A stretch of 16,626 nucleotides of DNA from Bacilli bacterium (GTDB lineage: Bacteria > Bacillota_I > Bacilli_A > RF39 > UBA660): NCBI GenBank assembly GCA_028685445.1, contig JAQUDY010000004.1, forward strand, positions 1 to 16,626, written 5' to 3'. A model generated the notes under the pieces. The model saw nothing but the letters and a program-made list of their open reading frames with translations. It had not been told where the DNA came from and did not search any database. The stretch's first letter is position 1. The number at the start of each line of letters is the position of its first letter. The position numbers were made by a program, and so were the translations under genes. Of this stretch, positions 13,790 to 16,626 are shown in pieces.

Positions 13790-14482
13790 ATGTGGAGTAA
13801 AAAAGACTATAACAATTTAATAAATCAATTGTTTTTATTAAAAAATGATAAATATAAAACTTTTTCAAGTCGCTTAATAATTAATTCTAAAGAAATGATA
13901 GGAGTTAATATTCCGACTTTAAGAAAAATTGCTAAAGAAGTTTCTATAACTAAAATAGATTCTTTTTTAAATTACTATCAAGGAGTGTATTTTGAAGAAA
14001 CTTTAATCTTAGGTTTATCTTTAGGATATCTTAAAGATAAAAAAGAATTAGAAAAATATTTAAATTTTTATAGTAATGAAATAACTGATTGGTCACTTTG
14101 TGATACTCCAGCTATTAACATGAAATTAATAAAAGAAAATAACGAATATTTTTATAAACATATAAATCAAATGCTTAAAAGCAAAGAAGAATTTGTAATA
14201 CGTTTTGGTCTTGTTTTGCTTCTTAACCATTATATGAATGATAATTATATCGATCATATTCTAGATGTCTGTGTTAATCTAAAAAGTAATAAATATTATG
14301 TAAATATGGCTATTTCTTGGCTTTTGTGTGAATGCTATATTAAATATAAAATTAAAACGGATAAATATATTAATTCTAAATATTTAGATAAATTTGTATT
14401 AAATAAAACTATTTCCAAAATATCTGATTCTTTTAGAGTAGATATTAAAGATAAAGAAAATCTTAAAAAAAGAAGAATTTAA
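13790..14482 (+). CDS. AlkD-like DNA alkylation repair protein
   Basis: A HEAT-like-repeat DNA glycosylase family protein of 230 residues. Signature blocks are MIGVNIPTLRKIAKEV (36-51), ITDWSLCDTPA (98-108), EFVIRFGLVLLLNHY (134-148), YYVNMAISWLLCECYIKY (169-186) and the C-terminal NKTISKISDSFRVDIKDKE. Trp101, Asp105, Arg138 and Trp177 sit with the spacing of the Trp, catalytic Asp, Arg and Trp of Bacillus cereus AlkD, so base excision of alkylated purines is plausible. It has no strong ribosome binding site and begins 4 bases after the preceding gene, so translation may be coupled. Its TAA stop overlaps the stop of the convergent gene in the loop of a shared terminator. Confidence 0.85.
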   Translation: MWSKKDYNNLINQLFLLKNDKYKTFSSRLIINSKEMIGVNIPTLRKIAKEVSITKIDSFLNYYQGVYFEETLILGLSLGYLKDKKELEKYLNFYSNEITDWSLCDTPAINMKLIKENNEYFYKHINQMLKSKEEFVIRFGLVLLLNHYMNDNYIDHILDVCVNLKSNKYYVNMAISWLLCECYIKYKIKTDKYINSKYLDKFVLNKTISKISDSFRVDIKDKENLKKRRI

Positions 14483-14498
14483 TTTTTCTTCTTTTTTT
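14465..14498. terminator. Shared bidirectional terminator with both stop codons in its loop
   Basis: AAAAAAAGAAGAA (14465-14477) pairs perfectly with TTCTTCTTTTTTT (14486-14498), a 13-bp stem. The 8-nt loop TTTAATTT contains TTAA (14479-14482), which is the TAA stop of the alkD-like gene on the plus strand and of the membrane-protein gene on the minus strand. Each strand ends in a T run contributed by the stem itself. Confidence 0.8.
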
Positions 14499-15141
14499 GA
14501 AATCTACTATTTAAAATAAACATTAAAATCATTAATAAAGACATAAATATAACTACCATAAAAGCTGCTGTTAAAAGTTTTACTATACCTAATATATCTA
14601 AGTTTGCATAATATATATCTTTTATATATATCAAAGGAATAGCGAACATCGTATCTATTATAAAAGCTATAAACACTGCTAAAGAGTAACTTAAATATTT
14701 ATTTGTATAATAATTTAAAGCTTCATAAACTGATATTAATATATTATGAGAAAAGTAGTATACTAATATTAGTGCTAAAAGATTTAAGTTTGGGTAGTGG
14801 ATTATTATATTTTTAATGATAATACTATTAGGAGCAAATATACTTCGAAGAGAATCATCAATTAATAATGATTCTAGATTTCCTTGGATGCTACATAATA
14901 GAGTTATCAAAAGAAAAAATAACAATAAAGATTTAGCACTTATTTCTACAATGTTTTTTGCGTCTTTAAATCTGGTTTTATTTATTATTAAAATAGGGAT
15001 TAAGAAAGAAAAAGCATAGATAAAGAAAGAAATACTAACACTTAAATTTGGTGCTAAATACACATGTTTATCTATAAATATGATAGATATAAATAATAAA
15101 GATATTAGTATCATACTTAATTTTAAAGAACCCTTTTTCAT
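14479..15141 (-). CDS. Multi-pass membrane protein, VUT/QueT-like transporter candidate
   Basis: 220 residues with about six hydrophobic helices (roughly 8-24, 33-53, 70-85, 120-138, 150-172 and 186-210) and a basic C-terminal tail (RFQKKKKN). The segment YYFSHNILISVYEAL (128-142) and the buried-charge helix SLAVFIAFIIDTMFAIPLIY (153-172) recall the VUT/YhhQ family of queuosine-precursor transporters, in which a late helix carries a conserved Asp. The match is loose and I cannot exclude another family. No preQ1 riboswitch is visible upstream, which removes one expected support. The ATG follows AAGGTGAAA on the minus strand, with a near-consensus promoter upstream. The gene is convergent with and overlaps the alkD-like gene by 4 bases. 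Confidence 0.6.
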   Translation of the reverse strand: MKKGSLKLSMILISLLFISIIFIDKHVYLAPNLSVSISFFIYAFSFLIPILIINKTRFKDAKNIVEISAKSLLLFFLLITLLCSIQGNLESLLIDDSLRSIFAPNSIIIKNIIIHYPNLNLLALILVYYFSHNILISVYEALNYYTNKYLSYSLAVFIAFIIDTMFAIPLIYIKDIYYANLDILGIVKLLTAAFMVVIFMSLLMILMFILNSRFQKKKKN

Positions 15142-15159
15142 CTATTTCACCTTATTATA

Positions 15160-15188
15160 AATATACACTTGTTTAAATATGTTGTCAA
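15160..15188 (-). promoter_or_regulatory. Strong promoter of the minus-strand membrane protein
   Basis: On the minus strand: TTGACA (plus bases 15183-15188), 17-bp spacer, TATATT (15160-15165). This is the closest match to a consensus housekeeping promoter in the window. The predicted start is a few bases upstream of the AAGGTG ribosome binding site, giving a very short leader. Confidence 0.75.
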
Positions 15189-15270
15189 ATAGAATGTTAA
15201 TACTTTAAAATTATCTTTATTTGTGTTATATTTAATGTAGAAAACACTAAAATAATAAGGAGTGTATTTT

Positions 15271-16095
15271 ATGAAAAAAGTTTTTGTTTTATTAATAGGA
15301 ATATTAATGTTGCCATTATGTGTTAATGCGATGGCTGTTTCAGAAACATTTAAAGTTGGAGACAGAGTAAAAGTTTTGGTTGAAAATGATAATGAAGGTC
15401 ATGAGTTTTTTGTGATTAAACCATCTGCTGCTGGTGAGGAATATGTATGGATGATTTTAAATGAAAATGTTATGGATAATTATGGCAAATCAATTACTGT
15501 ATTTGATGAAGTCATACCTGGAGAACATGAAACTTTAACAGTTTGGGAAGAATCACTTGCATACTCAGTTTTACATAACGCTACTGAAACATGGAGGTCT
15601 ACTGAAACTAGATTATTAAATTTACAAGATTTAATTGATTTAGGATTAGAAAAAGAACCAGTATCTGGAGAATATCAAATTATGGGAAACAGAAAATATT
15701 TAGCTCCTATTAAATTAACTGGTGGTTATCCAGGAATGGTAAATCCTAAGAGTGCATATAATTACTGGACTCAAATTTATAATACTGAAGCAGAAGAAAC
15801 ATCAGTTTTTGCTGTTATTCTTAACGAAGATTATAATGGAGATTCTCTAACGCCTTTAGCATCTGTAAGGTCTCATGAAATCACTTCGATTACAGATAAT
15901 GTAGAATTTGTTATTAGACCGGTTATTAAAATTCATAAGATGTATATTGATTGTTTTGTAGATGGAACTACAACTACTGTAACAAGCCCGCCGACAGCAG
16001 AAGTTAAACTACCTTTTGAAGTTATCAGTATAGTTGCTGTTGCAGGAATTGCGTATTTCTTATTAAGAAAAAAAGAAATCTTTAATAAAATTTAA
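15271..16095 (+). CDS. Membrane-anchored surface protein of unknown function
   Basis: 274 residues with signal peptide MKKVFVLLIGILMLPLCVNA, a probable cleavage after Ala20, and an extracellular body of about 220 residues. One block (GEEYVWMILNENVM) recalls the 'W-x-hydrophobic-L' openings of Firmicute surface repeat domains, but I do not recognise the family. A Thr-rich stalk (VDGTTTTVTSPPT) precedes a C-terminal transmembrane segment (about 248-264, VISIVAVAGIAYFLL) and a basic tail RKKEIFNKI. The order is that of a sortase substrate, but no LPxTG is present, so a plain C-terminal anchor is likely. ATG 15271 is chosen because AAGGAG lies 8 nt upstream and it begins the signal peptide cleanly; GTG 15262 overlaps that site. 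Its stop lies in the terminator. Confidence 0.75.
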   Translation: MKKVFVLLIGILMLPLCVNAMAVSETFKVGDRVKVLVENDNEGHEFFVIKPSAAGEEYVWMILNENVMDNYGKSITVFDEVIPGEHETLTVWEESLAYSVLHNATETWRSTETRLLNLQDLIDLGLEKEPVSGEYQIMGNRKYLAPIKLTGGYPGMVNPKSAYNYWTQIYNTEAEETSVFAVILNEDYNGDSLTPLASVRSHEITSITDNVEFVIRPVIKIHKMYIDCFVDGTTTTVTSPPTAEVKLPFEVISIVAVAGIAYFLLRKKEIFNKI

Positions 16096-16114
16096 GGCTC
16101 AAAGCCTTTTTTTT
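16094..16114 (+). terminator. Intrinsic terminator overlapping the stop of the surface-protein gene
   Basis: AAGGCT (16094-16099), loop CAA, AGCCTT (16103-16108), then T to 16114. The first two bases of the stem are the last two bases of the TAA stop (16093-16095). Confidence 0.85.
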
Positions 16115-16155
16115 ATGATCAATTTATTATATAATAATAAAGAAAGTAGGAATGT

Positions 16156-16626
16156 ATGAAAAGGGTTATTCTAGGAATCGTGTTTATAATATTAACTTTT
16201 ATTAGTGTAACTTTTGCTGTTTCAGCAATTTTATTAAATAGCAATAAAATTTTAAATAGTTTCAGTATTATTAGTGTAGATAATGCTTCTAATGTTTACT
16301 CTGTAAACTTTGAAAAAGTAAAAACAGCAGAATACTATGATGTTTTAGTTTATAATGAAAAAAATATTCCGATATACTCTAAATCAATATATAAAAATAA
16401 TATTCAAATGACTTTAGACAATATAGAGTATGATTCTAAATATAAAATTGTTATTTATGCTTATAATAAATTAGGTGATAGTATAGGAGTTCATAATCCA
16501 TATGTGTTTACTTATACAGAGCCAACTTTCGACTTAAATAATAGTTTGGTTTTAAAAGATAACGAAGATTATAAATTACAAATTAAAGGAAAATTAAATA
16601 AAAAAGATTATATTATTAGAATATTA
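16156..16626 (+). CDS. Exported protein with an Fn3-like domain, cut by the window end
   Basis: The first 157 residues of a longer protein. An N-terminal hydrophobic segment with a basic start (MKRVILGIVFIILTFISVTF) marks a signal peptide or anchor. It is followed by a domain with fibronectin type III rhythm at about 40-125: VNFEKVKTAEYYDVLVYNE, then IEYDSKYKIVIYAYNKLGDS, then FTYTEP. The sequence after that (NSLVLKDNEDYKLQIKGK) looks like the start of another beta domain. No catalytic region is visible before the end. The ATG at 16156 follows AAGTAGG by 5 nt; the ATG at 16152 is in another frame and soon stops. A TATAAT at 16130-16135 is a candidate -10 box. It may belong with the preceding surface protein as cell-envelope genes. 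Confidence 0.7.
   Translation, partial: MKRVILGIVFIILTFISVTFAVSAILLNSNKILNSFSIISVDNASNVYSVNFEKVKTAEYYDVLVYNEKNIPIYSKSIYKNNIQMTLDNIEYDSKYKIVIYAYNKLGDSIGVHNPYVFTYTEPTFDLNNSLVLKDNEDYKLQIKGKLNKKDYIIRIL

Noticed and set aside
14816..15019. Plus-strand ORF inside the membrane-protein gene
   Set aside because: It is antisense to a gene with a near-consensus promoter, good ribosome binding site and clear transmembrane pattern; it has no such support itself.
15142..15260. preQ1 riboswitch upstream of the VUT-like gene
   Set aside because: I searched the leader by eye for the preQ1-I hairpin and A-rich tail and saw neither. The promoter lies too close to the start codon to leave room for one.
1..16626. 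CRISPR arrays, tRNA or rRNA genes, insertion sequences
   Set aside because: No regularly spaced repeats, no cloverleaf with a CCA-proximal T-arm, no rRNA-like GC-rich block and no transposase motif were found on either strand.

Overview
The window comes from a very AT-rich, low-GC Gram-positive genome (Bacillota, Bacilli). The best fit is an uncultured, small-genome lineage near the Mollicutes, such as the gut 'RF39'-type Bacilli. This rests on strong A+T codon bias, AGGAGG-type ribosome binding sites, the rpsM-rpsK-rpoA-rplQ order, an rpsO-pnp pair, a ymfF/ymfH-type M16 pair, and comEA/comEC. TGA is a stop here (it ends the first M16 gene and the first comEA) and Trp is TGG, so the Mycoplasma code 4 is not in use. 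The taxonomic placement is inference.

Layout. (1) Bases 1 to about 76 are foreign. They are GC-rich and, on the minus strand, encode a UvrC-like UVR motif joined abruptly to the 3' end of rpsM; this is probably a chimeric contig end. (2) 76-1914: the end of the ribosomal/alpha operon, rpsM (partial), rpsK, rpoA and rplQ, closed by a terminator built into the rplQ stop codon. (3) 1935-2537: an unrecognised ORF without a ribosome binding site, then a structured, terminated, non-coding stretch. (4) 2609-5962: deoD on the minus strand, divergent from a translationally coupled M16 peptidase-like pair. (5) 6015-9158: a DNA-uptake operon of two tandem comEA paralogues followed by comEC. (6) 9171-10387: an accessory insertion, a YhcG/DUF1016 PDDEXK nuclease gene followed directly by the C-terminal remnant of an N-formylglutamate amidohydrolase-like gene. 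(7) 10563-13161: rpsO with a leader, an attenuator-like hairpin, and pnp. (8) 13164-14498: a TasA/camelysin-like exported protein and an AlkD-like DNA glycosylase. (9) 14479-15188: a convergent multi-pass membrane protein (VUT/queuosine-precursor-transporter-like). (10) 15271-16626: a membrane-anchored surface protein and the start of an exported Fn3-like protein cut by the window end.

The clearest organising pattern is at gene 3' ends. For rplQ, deoD, rpsO, pnp, the alkD-like gene with its convergent neighbour, and the 15271 gene, the intrinsic terminator hairpin contains the stop codon itself. The genome therefore spends almost no bases on 3' UTRs, and a ribosome finishing the gene would sit on the terminator. 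The most interesting gene content is the doubled ComEA with cysteine clusters in the linkers, and the nuclease gene that carries a GC-rich perfect palindrome and abuts a decapitated gene.
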